Of a stretch of DNA of 64,000 bases, positions 33,361 through 42,551 are shown one piece after another. The notes under the pieces were generated by a model. That model saw only the letters and a list, made by a program, of their open reading frames with translations, was not told where the DNA came from and did no database searches. The DNA comes from Verrucomicrobiia bacterium (GTDB taxonomy: Bacteria > Verrucomicrobiota > Verrucomicrobiia > Verrucomicrobiales > Akkermansiaceae). The stretch lies in assembly GCA_947462875.1 (NCBI GenBank), contig CANHQJ010000005.1, forward strand, positions 62,001 to 126,000, written 5' to 3'. Within the stretch, counting starts at the first letter, position 1. Every line of letters starts with the position of its first letter. A program made the position numbers and the translations under genes.

Positions 33361-35799
33361 TCAATCACGCAAAGTCCCTTCGGTGACGCCGAGTTTTTCG
33401 GTGACTTCCAGTTCCTGTTGCAGGGCGGCGGGGGTGCATTGGCCGGCGAGGAGCTCGCGATAAAGAGTCAGCGTTTGCAGGGACTCGGCGCGGGTTTCGG
33501 CTAACAGCTCGACGCGGAAATTCCGCAATCCGGCACCAAGCAGCGCGGGCAGGAATCGCGCGCCGGTCTGGGCGCGGCCGTTGAAGAGGGTGTTGCGGCA
33601 GCCGACATCGGCACTGAGACGGTGGAGCTGTCCCACGCGGTCGCGCAAATGCACGACGTGCGTTTCGCAGGGACGGCCGCAGTTTTTGTAGTCGGTGCCG
33701 GAAGACAGGAAGGTGCAGAAGACGCAGTGCTCCATGTGAAACATCGGCATGTGCTGGTGCAGCGTCAGTTCCAGCCAGGCCGGTGGCGTGCCGGCGAGCA
33801 GATCGCGCACCTGGCTGATGTTGAGGTCGTAGGAAATCGTCATGCGCTCGAGCGAGCTGTGTTCGCTCAGCAATTGCGCGGTGAGCGGATTCGCCACGTT
33901 CAGGGAAAAGTCGCCGATCTGGCGCAAACTACTATGTTTATAGTATTGCAGCGCGGCGAGGTTGCGGATGAGCACACCCCGCGTACCGCTGCGCTCGATG
34001 AGTTTCAGATACCCTTCTTCGCCGGGCTTGAGGATGCGCGGCGTGGCGACGATCACGCCCGGGCACAGTGCGACGGCTTCTTTGTAACGACGCGGATCTT
34101 CGAAGTCGCAGTAGATGGTTTCGGCACCCGCTTCCATCGCGGCTTCCAGTTGCTCCATCGTGCGACAGAGACAGGACAACTGTGGCAAGGCACTGGCGGG
34201 CTCGCGGCTGTCCTGCGGCAGCAAGGCGCTGTAGTCAGGCGTCGCACCAAGCACGGGCTCGGGGTCTTCGCGCTCTTCATCGAGCGCTTGCACGAGTTGC
34301 CGGCGCAGTCGGTTCAGTTCAGAAATCGCGATGTGGCAATCTCCGGTGAGTCGGTTGTCGAGCGAGGCCAGTTCGTAATCGGTATCACCGAGCCGCGAAA
34401 GCTGGGCCTCCAGGGTCTCGGTGCTGAGCGGATGTTTTTCCGCCGTGCCCATGGGCTGCGATGAGGTGACGCTGTGGCCTTCGCAGGAAAGGGTCAGCAG
34501 CTCGCCCGGAGCACCGGTGACGGTGAGATGCAGCGGTGTTTTTTTCGGCTGCAGTTTCGCCTGCTGCCAGGACTTGCGCAGTTCGGTTTCGAGTTTCGGG
34601 TCGGAGGTTTTCCAGACCTGATGGCCGATGCGAATGCGCTCCCAATCGAGCGGGGAAAAGGTTTTGTGAAAATAGATGCGCTTGTTTTCGATCTTCCAGA
34701 TCCGCCCGCCCTGTTCGTGATTGCGGTCTTCCCCGGCATCGAAGACCACTCCATCGCCCGCTTGCAGCGGCAACGGATGCGTTTGCGCCAGCTCGATCCA
34801 GCCACTGCCGAGCGCGATGATTTCGCCGAGCAAGGCACCGCGTTTTTTGCCGAACTTTCCGTGGGTGAGATACGGGTGATTCGTACCCGCCAGCCAACCG
34901 GTGGAGAGTCCGCGAGAGAAGGTCATCTCCAACGCATAGCGGTCGTGATCGCTGATCGCCGCGGGTTTTTCCGCCATCGCTGCATCGAGTGCCTTGCGAT
35001 AGACACGCGTGACAGCGGCGACGTATTCCGGTGATTTCAAGCGGCCTTCGATCTTGAACGACTTCACGCCCGCTTGCACCAGATCGGGGATCAGATCAAC
35101 GGCGGCAAGGTCCTGCGGCGAAAGCAGATAGCGCACTTCGCCGAGCGGCTGCTGCACACCATCGACGATGAGATCATACGGCATGCGGCAGGCCTGCGCG
35201 CATTCGCCGCGATTCGCCGAGCGCTGGCCGAGACTTTCGCTGGTGAGGCATTGACCGGAGTAGGCCACGCACAGGGCACCATGCACGAACACTTCCAACG
35301 GAGCATGCGCCTCGACGGTGGCTCGTGAAAAACGATGCAGCTCTTTCACCGAGAGTTCGCGTGCGAGCACCGCGCGTTCGAGAGGGAAGAGCGATTCCAC
35401 AAACGCCAGTCCCTCGGGCGAGGTGATGGTCATTTGCGTGGAGGCATGCAAGGCGAGATTCGGTGCGATGGTGTGGGCGAGTTTCGCCAGTCCGAGATCC
35501 TGCACGATGATGGCATCGACCTTGCAGGCTTCGAGCCACAGCAACTGCCGCGCGGCATCCTCGATTTCCGAAGGGAAAATCAGCGTGTTCATCGTCACGA
35601 AGCCCTTCACGCCGTGGCGGTGGAGAAATTTCATCAACTCCGGCAGGTCCTTCTCGGTGAAATTGTCCGCGCGCAGTCGGGCATTGAAACGCGACAATCC
35701 GAAAAAGATCGCATCGGCCCCATGAGCCACCGCGGCGCGGGCACAGTCCCAGTTGCCGGCGGGTGCGAGAAGTTCGGGCGTGGTGTCGGTATGACTCAT
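33361..35799 (-). CDS. U32-family protein with DUF3656, RlhA-like 23S rRNA hydroxylase
   Basis: An 812 aa protein annotated as peptidase U32; E. coli RlhA of this group hydroxylates C2501 of 23S rRNA. The N-terminal PELLAPAGNWDCARAAVAHGADAIFFG is typical. The cysteine cluster Cys177, Cys184, Cys200 and Cys204 in GQCLTSESLGQRSANRGECAQACR probably binds an Fe-S centre. A DUF3656-like middle (about 330-500) and a second U32-like segment with FHMEHCVFCTFLSSGTDYKNCG follow. The ATG at 35799 is chosen; the upstream frame to 36024 crosses the divergent gene. Confidence 0.88.
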   Translation of the reverse strand: MSHTDTTPELLAPAGNWDCARAAVAHGADAIFFGLSRFNARLRADNFTEKDLPELMKFLHRHGVKGFVTMNTLIFPSEIEDAARQLLWLEACKVDAIIVQDLGLAKLAHTIAPNLALHASTQMTITSPEGLAFVESLFPLERAVLARELSVKELHRFSRATVEAHAPLEVFVHGALCVAYSGQCLTSESLGQRSANRGECAQACRMPYDLIVDGVQQPLGEVRYLLSPQDLAAVDLIPDLVQAGVKSFKIEGRLKSPEYVAAVTRVYRKALDAAMAEKPAAISDHDRYALEMTFSRGLSTGWLAGTNHPYLTHGKFGKKRGALLGEIIALGSGWIELAQTHPLPLQAGDGVVFDAGEDRNHEQGGRIWKIENKRIYFHKTFSPLDWERIRIGHQVWKTSDPKLETELRKSWQQAKLQPKKTPLHLTVTGAPGELLTLSCEGHSVTSSQPMGTAEKHPLSTETLEAQLSRLGDTDYELASLDNRLTGDCHIAISELNRLRRQLVQALDEEREDPEPVLGATPDYSALLPQDSREPASALPQLSCLCRTMEQLEAAMEAGAETIYCDFEDPRRYKEAVALCPGVIVATPRILKPGEEGYLKLIERSGTRGVLIRNLAALQYYKHSSLRQIGDFSLNVANPLTAQLLSEHSSLERMTISYDLNISQVRDLLAGTPPAWLELTLHQHMPMFHMEHCVFCTFLSSGTDYKNCGRPCETHVVHLRDRVGQLHRLSADVGCRNTLFNGRAQTGARFLPALLGAGLRNFRVELLAETRAESLQTLTLYRELLAGQCTPAALQQELEVTEKLGVTEGTLRD

Positions 35800-35902
35800 G
35801 GGCGGGAAAGGACCATGACACAACAACGCCGTGTTTTCTAGCGTTGATTTGTTGATAATTCCAAGGCTGGTGCGACGTATCGATGCCACCTGTTGAATCC
35901 CC
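35800..35902. promoter_or_regulatory. Divergent intergenic promoter region
   Basis: A 103 bp gap between two divergent starts. It is AT-richer than the flanks around 35826-35870 (TTCTAGCGTTGATTTGTTGATAA). Promoters for both genes are expected here by position; individual elements were not resolved. Confidence 0.4.
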
Positions 35903-38900
35903 ATGATGCCTCTGAAGACCATGATTGTTTCCCCGCATTGGCGCGCGCCGTTTGTCGCCGCGTTGTGCCTTGCGGGCTGTGATTCGCGCCCTTCGGCCAA
36001 ACCGGCGGCGGAACAGGAAACCAATGCCTCATCACCGACGCTCGTCCGTCACGTGCCGGAAACCATCGACTTCAACCGCCACGTGCGGCCGATTCTATCG
36101 GATCGCTGCTTTGGCTGTCACGGACCGGACGGAAACAAAGGCCGCGAGGCGGGACTGCGGCTCGATACTTTCGAAGGCGCCACGATGGAACTCGAAAGCG
36201 GCAACCGCGCCATCGTGCCCGGTGATCTGAAAGCCAGCGAAATGGTGGCGAGGATGCGCACCCACGATGCCGATGACATCATGCCGCCGCACAAACTGAA
36301 CCGCCCTCTGACAGATGAGGAACGCGCCATTCTCGAACGCTGGATCGAGCAGGGCGCGGAATACCAGCCGCACTGGGCCTTTGTCGCACCCAAAAAGCAC
36401 CCAGCGCCCGCCGTGAAAAATGAGGCATGGAGCAAGGACGACATCGATCGTTTCACCCTTGCCAAAATGGAAGAGCAGGGACTGGCGCCGAATCCACCCG
36501 CGGATCCCGCGACGCTGCTGCGCCGCGCTTCCCTGACACTCACCGGCTTGCCGCCCTCGCCCGCCGAAGTGCAGGCCTTTCTCGCTGATACAGCGCCAGA
36601 TGCCTATGAAAAACGCATCGACGCGCTGCTGGCATCGCCCCGCTATGGCGAGCGCCTCGCCCAGGACTGGCTCGATGTGGCGCGCTTCGCCGACACCTAC
36701 GGCTACCAAAGCGACAAGGCCTGCTTCGTCTGGCCCTGGCGCGACTGGGTGATCAAGGCATTCAATGACAACCTGCCCTTCGATCAATTCGCCACCTGGC
36801 AGATCGCGGGGGACCTGTTGCCGAATCCGACACAGGAACAGCGCCTGGCCACGATGTTCAACCGCCTCCACCGCCAGACCGAGGAAGGCGGCTCCATCGC
36901 CGAGGAGTTCCGCATGGAAAATGTCTCTGATCGCGTGCACACCTATGGCACCGCGTTTCTCGGCCTGACGATGGAATGTTCAAAATGCCACGATCACAAA
37001 TACGATCCGATCCCGCAAACGGATTATTACAGCATGGCATCGATGTTCGGGCAGATCGATGAAACAGGCCTCTATCCCTACTCCATCGGCACCTCCGCGC
37101 CGCCGCCCTCCATGCGTCTGATGGAGCCGCATCATCCCGCCGAGGTGGCCAAGCGCCAGGCCGCGCTCGATGCCGCGCGCAAGACCTATCAGGATCTTCT
37201 CGGCACGCGCAACGCAGCCTTTGATGCCTGGCTAGCCGCCACTCCCAATCTCGTGCTCCCGCCCCCCATCGCCCACTATCCGCTCGACTCCGTGCAAGGA
37301 AACAAAACGGCGAATGCCATCCCCGGCGCGAGCCCGGCTACCCTGGGCGGTGCGGGGTATAAAGCGGTGCCCGGTGCCGTCGCACAGGCTCTGGAGTTCG
37401 ATGGTGACACGACCTTGCAGTTGGATGGCGTGCAAGGCATCACGCGACACGATGCGCTCAGCATCTCCCTGCGTATCCATTGCCCCGAGCCCAAAGACCG
37501 CGCCGTGATTTTGCACAGCGGTCCCGGCTTGTATTCGCAATCCGCCGATGCATCCGGCTATGAAATTCTGTTGGAAAAAGGCAAACTGCGCTGGAGCTGC
37601 ATCCACATCTGGCCGGGCTGTGCGGTTTCGATCGAAACGACCGAGCCTTTCCCCGTCGGCAAATGGGTGCAGGTCACCGTCACCTACGATGGCACCTCGC
37701 GCGCCGACGGACTCAAGCTTTACTACGACGGCCAATTGGCGAAGACCGCCGTGTTGCGCGATCATCTCGATAAAAACATCGTCGCGCAGACCTTCCGCCT
37801 CGCCGCGCGTCCGCGCGATGACCGGGGATTCGCCCAAGGGAAAATCGACGACCTCTCGATCTTCCGCCGCGCGCTCACACCTGTGGAAGTGGCGGAACTC
37901 GCGGGCCAGCAGGCGGATGCCGTTTTCCAACAAGCCAAACAAGGGGACGTTGCGGCCAAGGCGCGCATCAGGGAATACTACCTCGCCCATGTCGATGCCG
38001 ATCTCGCCGCCGCCCGTCTGGCAGTGACGAATGCCACGAAGCAATTGCACGATCAATACCTGGAGCACATCCCGCTGATCATGTGCATGGAGGAAACGAA
38101 AACACCCATCCGCTATCACGTGCTGACCCGCGGTGACTACGCCTCTCCCGATCTCACGAAACCGGTGCAGCCCGCACCGCCCTCGGCCGTCATGGCCTTC
38201 GATCCCGCATTGCCGAAAAACCGCCTCGGTCTGGCGAAATGGACGACCCATCCGCAGAATCCGTTAGTCTCGCGCGTCACTGTCAACCGCTTCTGGATGA
38301 TGTGCTTCGGCAACGGCATCGTGCCCACGCAGGAGAACTTCGGCCTGCAAGGCGATGCGCCCACGCACCAGGAATTGCTGGACACGCTGTCGCGCGATTT
38401 CATCGAATCCGGCTGGGATGTGAAAAAACTGCTCAAGCGCATCGTCATGAGCCAGACCTTCCGGCAATGCTCCGCCCTCACCAAAGAAAAGCTCGAACGC
38501 GATCCGAAAAATCTCCTGCTCGCCCGCGGTCCGAGCTACCGGCTTTCCGGCGAGGCGATCCGCGATCAGGCGCTGTTTGCCGCCGGATTGCTGGTGGAAA
38601 AAATCGGCGGCCCCAGCGTGAAGCCATGGCAACCCGCCGGCGTGTGGTCGGAGGCCGGAGCTTCGGGCGGTGATTATACTCCCGACAAAGGCGAAGGACT
38701 CTATCGCCGCAGTCTCTACAGTTTCATCAAACGCACCGCCCCGCCGCCGATGATGGTCACGCTGGATGCCGGCAGCCGGGAAATCTGTCAGCCACGCCGC
38801 CTCAGCACGAACACACCCTTGCAGCCGCTGATTTTCCTCAACGATCTGAGTTTCTTCGAATGCGCACGCAAGCTGGCGGATCGCTGCATGAAAGAACAAA

Positions 38901-39133
38901 CGGAAAGCCCCGCCGCGCAGGCCAGGCACGCCTTCCAAATTCTCACCAGCCGCGCCCCCCGCCCCGCCGAACAGCAGGCGATGGAGGAACTGTATGCGGC
39001 GCAAAAAGAAATCTACCAAAAAGATCCCGCCGCCGCCAAGTCCGTGTGCGGAGCCGAGGACGCCCATCGCGCGGCACTCACAATCGTCTGCTCCACCCTG
39101 TTGACCTCCGATGCGGTGATCACGAATCGTTAG
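35903..39133 (+). CDS. Planctomycete-type cytochrome c / DUF1549 / LamG / DUF1553 lipoprotein
   Basis: A 1076 aa protein. LCLAGC with Cys26 is a lipobox. A PSCyt1 haem domain follows (FNRHVRPILSDRCFGCHG, CxxCH at 69-73). DUF1549 (PSCyt2) comes next at about 175-380, with a second Cys pair in TMECSKCHDHKYDP. A concanavalin-like LamG insert spans about 455-640 (IAHYPLDSVQGNK; KIDDLSIFRRALTPVEVAEL). DUF1553 (PSD1) is at about 770-1050 and contains LGLAKWTTHPQNPLVSRVTVNRFW. The family is typical of PVC bacteria and is thought to work on sulfated or complex polysaccharides with DUF1501 partners. Haem attachment is inferred from the motif. Confidence 0.93.
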   Translation: MMPLKTMIVSPHWRAPFVAALCLAGCDSRPSAKPAAEQETNASSPTLVRHVPETIDFNRHVRPILSDRCFGCHGPDGNKGREAGLRLDTFEGATMELESGNRAIVPGDLKASEMVARMRTHDADDIMPPHKLNRPLTDEERAILERWIEQGAEYQPHWAFVAPKKHPAPAVKNEAWSKDDIDRFTLAKMEEQGLAPNPPADPATLLRRASLTLTGLPPSPAEVQAFLADTAPDAYEKRIDALLASPRYGERLAQDWLDVARFADTYGYQSDKACFVWPWRDWVIKAFNDNLPFDQFATWQIAGDLLPNPTQEQRLATMFNRLHRQTEEGGSIAEEFRMENVSDRVHTYGTAFLGLTMECSKCHDHKYDPIPQTDYYSMASMFGQIDETGLYPYSIGTSAPPPSMRLMEPHHPAEVAKRQAALDAARKTYQDLLGTRNAAFDAWLAATPNLVLPPPIAHYPLDSVQGNKTANAIPGASPATLGGAGYKAVPGAVAQALEFDGDTTLQLDGVQGITRHDALSISLRIHCPEPKDRAVILHSGPGLYSQSADASGYEILLEKGKLRWSCIHIWPGCAVSIETTEPFPVGKWVQVTVTYDGTSRADGLKLYYDGQLAKTAVLRDHLDKNIVAQTFRLAARPRDDRGFAQGKIDDLSIFRRALTPVEVAELAGQQADAVFQQAKQGDVAAKARIREYYLAHVDADLAAARLAVTNATKQLHDQYLEHIPLIMCMEETKTPIRYHVLTRGDYASPDLTKPVQPAPPSAVMAFDPALPKNRLGLAKWTTHPQNPLVSRVTVNRFWMMCFGNGIVPTQENFGLQGDAPTHQELLDTLSRDFIESGWDVKKLLKRIVMSQTFRQCSALTKEKLERDPKNLLLARGPSYRLSGEAIRDQALFAAGLLVEKIGGPSVKPWQPAGVWSEAGASGGDYTPDKGEGLYRRSLYSFIKRTAPPPMMVTLDAGSREICQPRRLSTNTPLQPLIFLNDLSFFECARKLADRCMKEQTESPAAQARHAFQILTSRAPRPAEQQAMEELYAAQKEIYQKDPAAAKSVCGAEDAHRAALTIVCSTLLTSDAVITNR

Positions 39134-39136
39134 ATC

Positions 39137-39778
39137 TCAACTCGCGCGGTGCAGATGAATCGCGGCGGCGATGATGGGCTGGGCCCACTCGGGCGCGTTC
39201 GAGAGATCGGCGGGCGCGGTGATTTTGCGCGATTTCATTTCCAACAGAAGCTGCGGACGAGGTGCCTGACCCTTTGCGGGATCAGCCTCGGTGGAGTTGT
39301 CGTAGAGACGCAGATGATGGATGTGCGGCAGCAGCCGGATGAGATTCTCGCGACTGCTGTTCCAGCGTTCGCGGATTTTTTCCTCGGGAATGTCATGACC
39401 GCCGCGGCTGACGCGCGAACGCACGCGACGCAGGTGGAGCTCGGGACTTTCCAGTCCGCAGAACCAAATGTGCAGCAGGTGGCCCTCGCGCGCGGCACTC
39501 TGGAGCAAGCGTGCGATGCTGCGGCCGCCGAGCGTGGTCTCGAAGCGGTAGTCGCGTTTCCGCGCGATGGCTTCTTCTAACAATTCTTTGCCGATGGACC
39601 AGGCGTGTCCGTTGGCTTGCGCGGCAGAGATGTCAGGATGCAGCGCGCGGATTTTGAGGGCGATGGTATCAGGGTTGAAGACCACCGAGCCTTCCGCGCG
39701 GAAAATCGTTTCGCCAATGCTGGACTTACCCGCTCCATTCACGCCAGCGAGCACATAAAGTAATGGTTGGTGGCTCAT
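39137..39778 (-). CDS. Zeta-toxin-family P-loop kinase
   Basis: A 213 aa protein with Walker A GVNGAGKSS (12-20), NPDTIALKIRALHPD, and FETTLGG, the substrate-binding strand seen in zeta/COG4185 small kinases. Zeta toxins phosphorylate UDP-N-acetylglucosamine and block wall synthesis; other members of this fold have different substrates. The start overlaps the stop of an upstream Phd-like antitoxin (ATGA, 39775-39778), which supports a toxin role. The usual epsilon or PezA partner is absent. Confidence 0.85.
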   Translation of the reverse strand: MSHQPLLYVLAGVNGAGKSSIGETIFRAEGSVVFNPDTIALKIRALHPDISAAQANGHAWSIGKELLEEAIARKRDYRFETTLGGRSIARLLQSAAREGHLLHIWFCGLESPELHLRRVRSRVSRGGHDIPEEKIRERWNSSRENLIRLLPHIHHLRLYDNSTEADPAKGQAPRPQLLLEMKSRKITAPADLSNAPEWAQPIIAAAIHLHRAS

Positions 39779-40143
39779 GGCTGTTTTGCGGCGGCGCGTT
39801 GGGCTCCTAACACAGCGGCGGCCCCCAGTTCCTCGGGGGTGGCGTTGAAGGCGCGCAGTGCCGCCGCTTTCTGCTCGGGTGACTGCATTTCATCGAGCAT
39901 GGTGCGGTATTCCGTTCTCAACTCGGAAAGCAGGTTGCTTTCCTGTGCGGTGAGTTTGTTATACTGCTCCACGGAAATGAGCACGACGCGGACCTTGTCG
40001 TGGCGGGTCACGGCGACGGCGTTGCCGGCACTCACTTGATCGAGCACATCGGCGGTCGAGTGCTTCAACTGCGTGGCCGTGACCGTGGGGAGTTCTTGCA
40101 GACGGGGGCAGGGGCTGTGGGATGTGGTGTAAGTAATGCTCAT
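39775..40143 (-). CDS. Phd/YefM-like antitoxin
   Basis: A 122 aa protein. The central Phd/YefM fold (about 18-60: TVTATQLKHSTADVLDQVSAGNAVAVTRHDKVRVVLISVEQY) is a DNA-binding antitoxin domain. The C-terminal tail (LSELRTEYRTMLDEMQSPEQKAAALRAF) probably wraps the toxin. It is upstream of, and overlaps, the zeta-like kinase gene. The ATG at 40143 is preferred to upstream ATGs because those lie inside the promoter. Confidence 0.85.
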   Translation of the reverse strand: MSITYTTSHSPCPRLQELPTVTATQLKHSTADVLDQVSAGNAVAVTRHDKVRVVLISVEQYNKLTAQESNLLSELRTEYRTMLDEMQSPEQKAAALRAFNATPEELGAAAVLGAQRAAAKQP

Positions 40144-40145
40144 TT

Positions 40146-40181
40146 GAGTTAAAATAGTCATTTTCACTATTTTGTCAACTC
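40146..40181 (-). promoter_or_regulatory. Toxin-antitoxin promoter with palindromic operator, leaderless start
   Basis: On the minus strand a -35 TTGACA (40178-40173), 16-bp spacer and -10 TATTTT (40156-40151) precede the antitoxin ATG by only 7 bp. AAAATAGT (40151-40158) and ACTATTTT (40166-40173) form an inverted repeat with a 7-bp centre, flanked by GAGTT and AACTC, and cover both promoter boxes. This fits autorepression by the Phd-like protein. Confidence 0.75.
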
Positions 40182-40317
40182 AAAACCGCCGAGTGCCGCT
40201 CCTCCTCTGGCACAACAGAGGCGTGTCAGCGTTGCATGGATCCCCTGCTGGCAAGCCGCAAGTCCCTTGACACGAGGCATGATGAAGGAACAGGGTTTTC
40301 AGCTCCGTAACTCCACC

Positions 40318-41292
40318 ATGCCGATTCGCGTTTCATTTCTTTCTCTGCTCCTGTCCACCGCAGTGGTAGCAGCGGAAAAGTTCACCTTTGAACGCCCGCT
40401 CATGGGCACGCGATTTTCGGTGGTGTGCTACGCCGAGGATCGCTCCGCCGCCGCCAAGGCCGCGAAAGCCGCCTTCGCGCGCGGCGAGGAAGTCAACCAG
40501 GTCGCCTCGGATTACCTGCCCGATAGCGAACTCTCCCAGCTCGGCAAAAAACCGACTGACACACCTGTTGCGCTGTCACCCTTGCTCTACGACTTGTTAG
40601 ATCACTCGCGGAAATTTGCCGAAGCGACGAACGGCGCGTTCGATCCCACCCTCGGCCCGCTCACCAAACTCTGGCGCACCACGCGCGATAGCGCGCGTTT
40701 GCCCGATGCCGAAACGCTGCGCCTCGCCAAGGAGTCCGTCGGTTGGCAGCATTTCACGCTCGATCCGCAAACGCGCAGCATCACACTCCTCAAAAAAAAC
40801 ATGTCCTTCGATCTCGGCGGCATCGCGAAAGGCTACGCCGCCGATCTCATGCTCGAGGCCATGATTGCCGCCGGATTTTCCCGCACCATGATCACCGCGG
40901 GGGGCGATATCCGCCTCGGCGATGCCCCGCCCGACCGCGAGGGCTGGAATGTCGCCGTGCAAACCTTCGATCCCGCCCAGCCGGATGAAATCCTCACGCT
41001 GGCGAACTGCGCCGTTTCCACCTCGGGCGATCTCCATCAATCGGTGAAAATCGAAGGCGTCACCTACTCGCACATTCTCGATCCCGCCACCGGCCTCGGC
41101 CTCACACATCGTATCGCCGTCACCGTCATCGCCGATCAAGGCAAACGCAGCGATGCGCTCGCCACCGCCGCCTGTGTGCTCGGCAACGCCGGCATTTCTT
41201 CCCTGAAAAAACTTCCCGGTGTGCGCGAACTAACACCTCGTGTCTTGCAAAATGAGCCGCTACCACTACGTTCCCATCCATCCAACCCATGA
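40318..41292 (+). CDS. apbE: FAD:protein FMN transferase (ApbE), exported
   Basis: A 324 aa enzyme that attaches FMN covalently to Thr/Ser of extracytoplasmic redox proteins. It has a signal peptide (1-19) and the ApbE motifs PLMGTRFSV, GAFDPTLGPL, FDLGGIAKGYAADL, ITAGGDIRLG and SVKIEGVTYSHILDPATG. The ATG at 40318 begins the signal peptide; an ORF extension to 40267 is unlikely. Its stop overlaps the next gene (ATGA 41289-41292), so it leads a three-gene redox operon. Confidence 0.95.
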   Translation: MPIRVSFLSLLLSTAVVAAEKFTFERPLMGTRFSVVCYAEDRSAAAKAAKAAFARGEEVNQVASDYLPDSELSQLGKKPTDTPVALSPLLYDLLDHSRKFAEATNGAFDPTLGPLTKLWRTTRDSARLPDAETLRLAKESVGWQHFTLDPQTRSITLLKKNMSFDLGGIAKGYAADLMLEAMIAAGFSRTMITAGGDIRLGDAPPDREGWNVAVQTFDPAQPDEILTLANCAVSTSGDLHQSVKIEGVTYSHILDPATGLGLTHRIAVTVIADQGKRSDALATAACVLGNAGISSLKKLPGVRELTPRVLQNEPLPLRSHPSNP

Positions 41293-42551
41293 ACGACCCG
41301 GAAAAACACAGCCGCAGAAATTTCCTCCAGCATTCGTTGTGGGGCACGCTGGGCCTCGGCATCGCCTCGACGTCCGACGTCACCGCACAACCCGCCGCGC
41401 AGAGCGCTGATCCCGAGATCACGCAAGAGGTCGATGTGCTGGTCGTCGGCGGCGGCACCGCCGGGCACGTCGCCGCGATCCAGGCCGCGCGCGCGGGCGC
41501 GAAAACATTGCTCATCGAGCGCGGCGCGCAACTCGGCGGCACCATGACCACGGGCGGCGTCGCGTTTCCTGGCCTCTTCGATGCCTGGGGCAAACAAGTC
41601 ATCGCCGGCATCGGTTGGGAATTGGTGAAAGAGAGTGTCGAACTCGATAGCGGCTCCTTGCCCGACTTTTCCAAAGTCCCGCAGCGCCACTATGAAAACC
41701 AGGTTTTCATCAACCAATTCCTCTACGCGCTCCTCGCCGAGGAAAAATGCGAAAAAGCCGGTGTGCAGATCGCTTACTACGAATTTCCCCAGGCGGTCGC
41801 CAAAACGGACAAAGGCTGGCAAGTCGATTGCATCGGCTTCGGCACCAAGCGACGCGTGCTCTGCAAGCAAATCATCGACTGCACCGGCGGCGCGGAGGTT
41901 GTCGGTCTGCTAGGCCTGCCGCGCCTGCGCGAGGACGAGCGCCAGCCCGGCTCCTTTCTCTACATGATGGGCAAGGCCCACGAGCCCGGGCGCAATCAAA
42001 TCCACCGCCTCTACGTCCATGGCGCCGACTCCACCAACTCCCGCACCGTCACCACCGCCAACCTCACCGGCCGCAAATCCATCCTCGCCGAGCTGCGCAA
42101 AAAAGGCCAGCGCCTCATGCACCTGCAACCCGAGACAGGCTTCCGCGAAACCTATCGCATCGATGGTGAAACGCTCATCACCGCGAACGACTACCGCTCG
42201 GGGAAAAAGTTCGACGATGCCATCTGCCACGCGTTTTACCCCGTGGATCTCCACACCAAAAACGGAGTGAAGCCCGAGCCCCTGAAGCCCGGCATCCTCC
42301 CCACCGTGCCCCTGCGCGCCCTCATCCCCAAGGGCAGCCGCAATATCATCGTCGCCGGGCGCTGCGTCAGCAGTGACCGGATCGCGAACTCCGGACTCCG
42401 CGTGCAGGCCTCCTGTATGGGCATGGGCCAGGCCGCCGGTGCCGCCGCCGCGCTCGCCGCCAAGGCGAACACCACACCACTCGAAGTGCCGCTGAAGGAA
42501 ATCCACGATCTCCTCCGCGCCCACGGCGCCATCATCCCGGGCGATGTCTAA
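41289..42551 (+). CDS. Tat-exported FAD-dependent oxidoreductase
   Basis: A 420 aa protein with a Tat-type leader (SRRNFLQHSLWGTLGLG) and an FAD_oxidored domain starting VDVLVVGGGTAGHVAAIQAARAG. A GGTMTTGGVAFPG block and the C-terminal NIIVAGRCVSSDRIANSGLRVQ contact the flavin. The family is shared with the enzyme at 11269. It overlaps apbE by 4 bp and the membrane protein by 8 bp, suggesting assembly into one respiratory or detoxifying unit. No ApbE target motif (D-x-x-x-S/T-G-A-T/S) was spotted in it. Substrate unknown. Confidence 0.88.
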   Translation: MNDPEKHSRRNFLQHSLWGTLGLGIASTSDVTAQPAAQSADPEITQEVDVLVVGGGTAGHVAAIQAARAGAKTLLIERGAQLGGTMTTGGVAFPGLFDAWGKQVIAGIGWELVKESVELDSGSLPDFSKVPQRHYENQVFINQFLYALLAEEKCEKAGVQIAYYEFPQAVAKTDKGWQVDCIGFGTKRRVLCKQIIDCTGGAEVVGLLGLPRLREDERQPGSFLYMMGKAHEPGRNQIHRLYVHGADSTNSRTVTTANLTGRKSILAELRKKGQRLMHLQPETGFRETYRIDGETLITANDYRSGKKFDDAICHAFYPVDLHTKNGVKPEPLKPGILPTVPLRALIPKGSRNIIVAGRCVSSDRIANSGLRVQASCMGMGQAAGAAAALAAKANTTPLEVPLKEIHDLLRAHGAIIPGDV

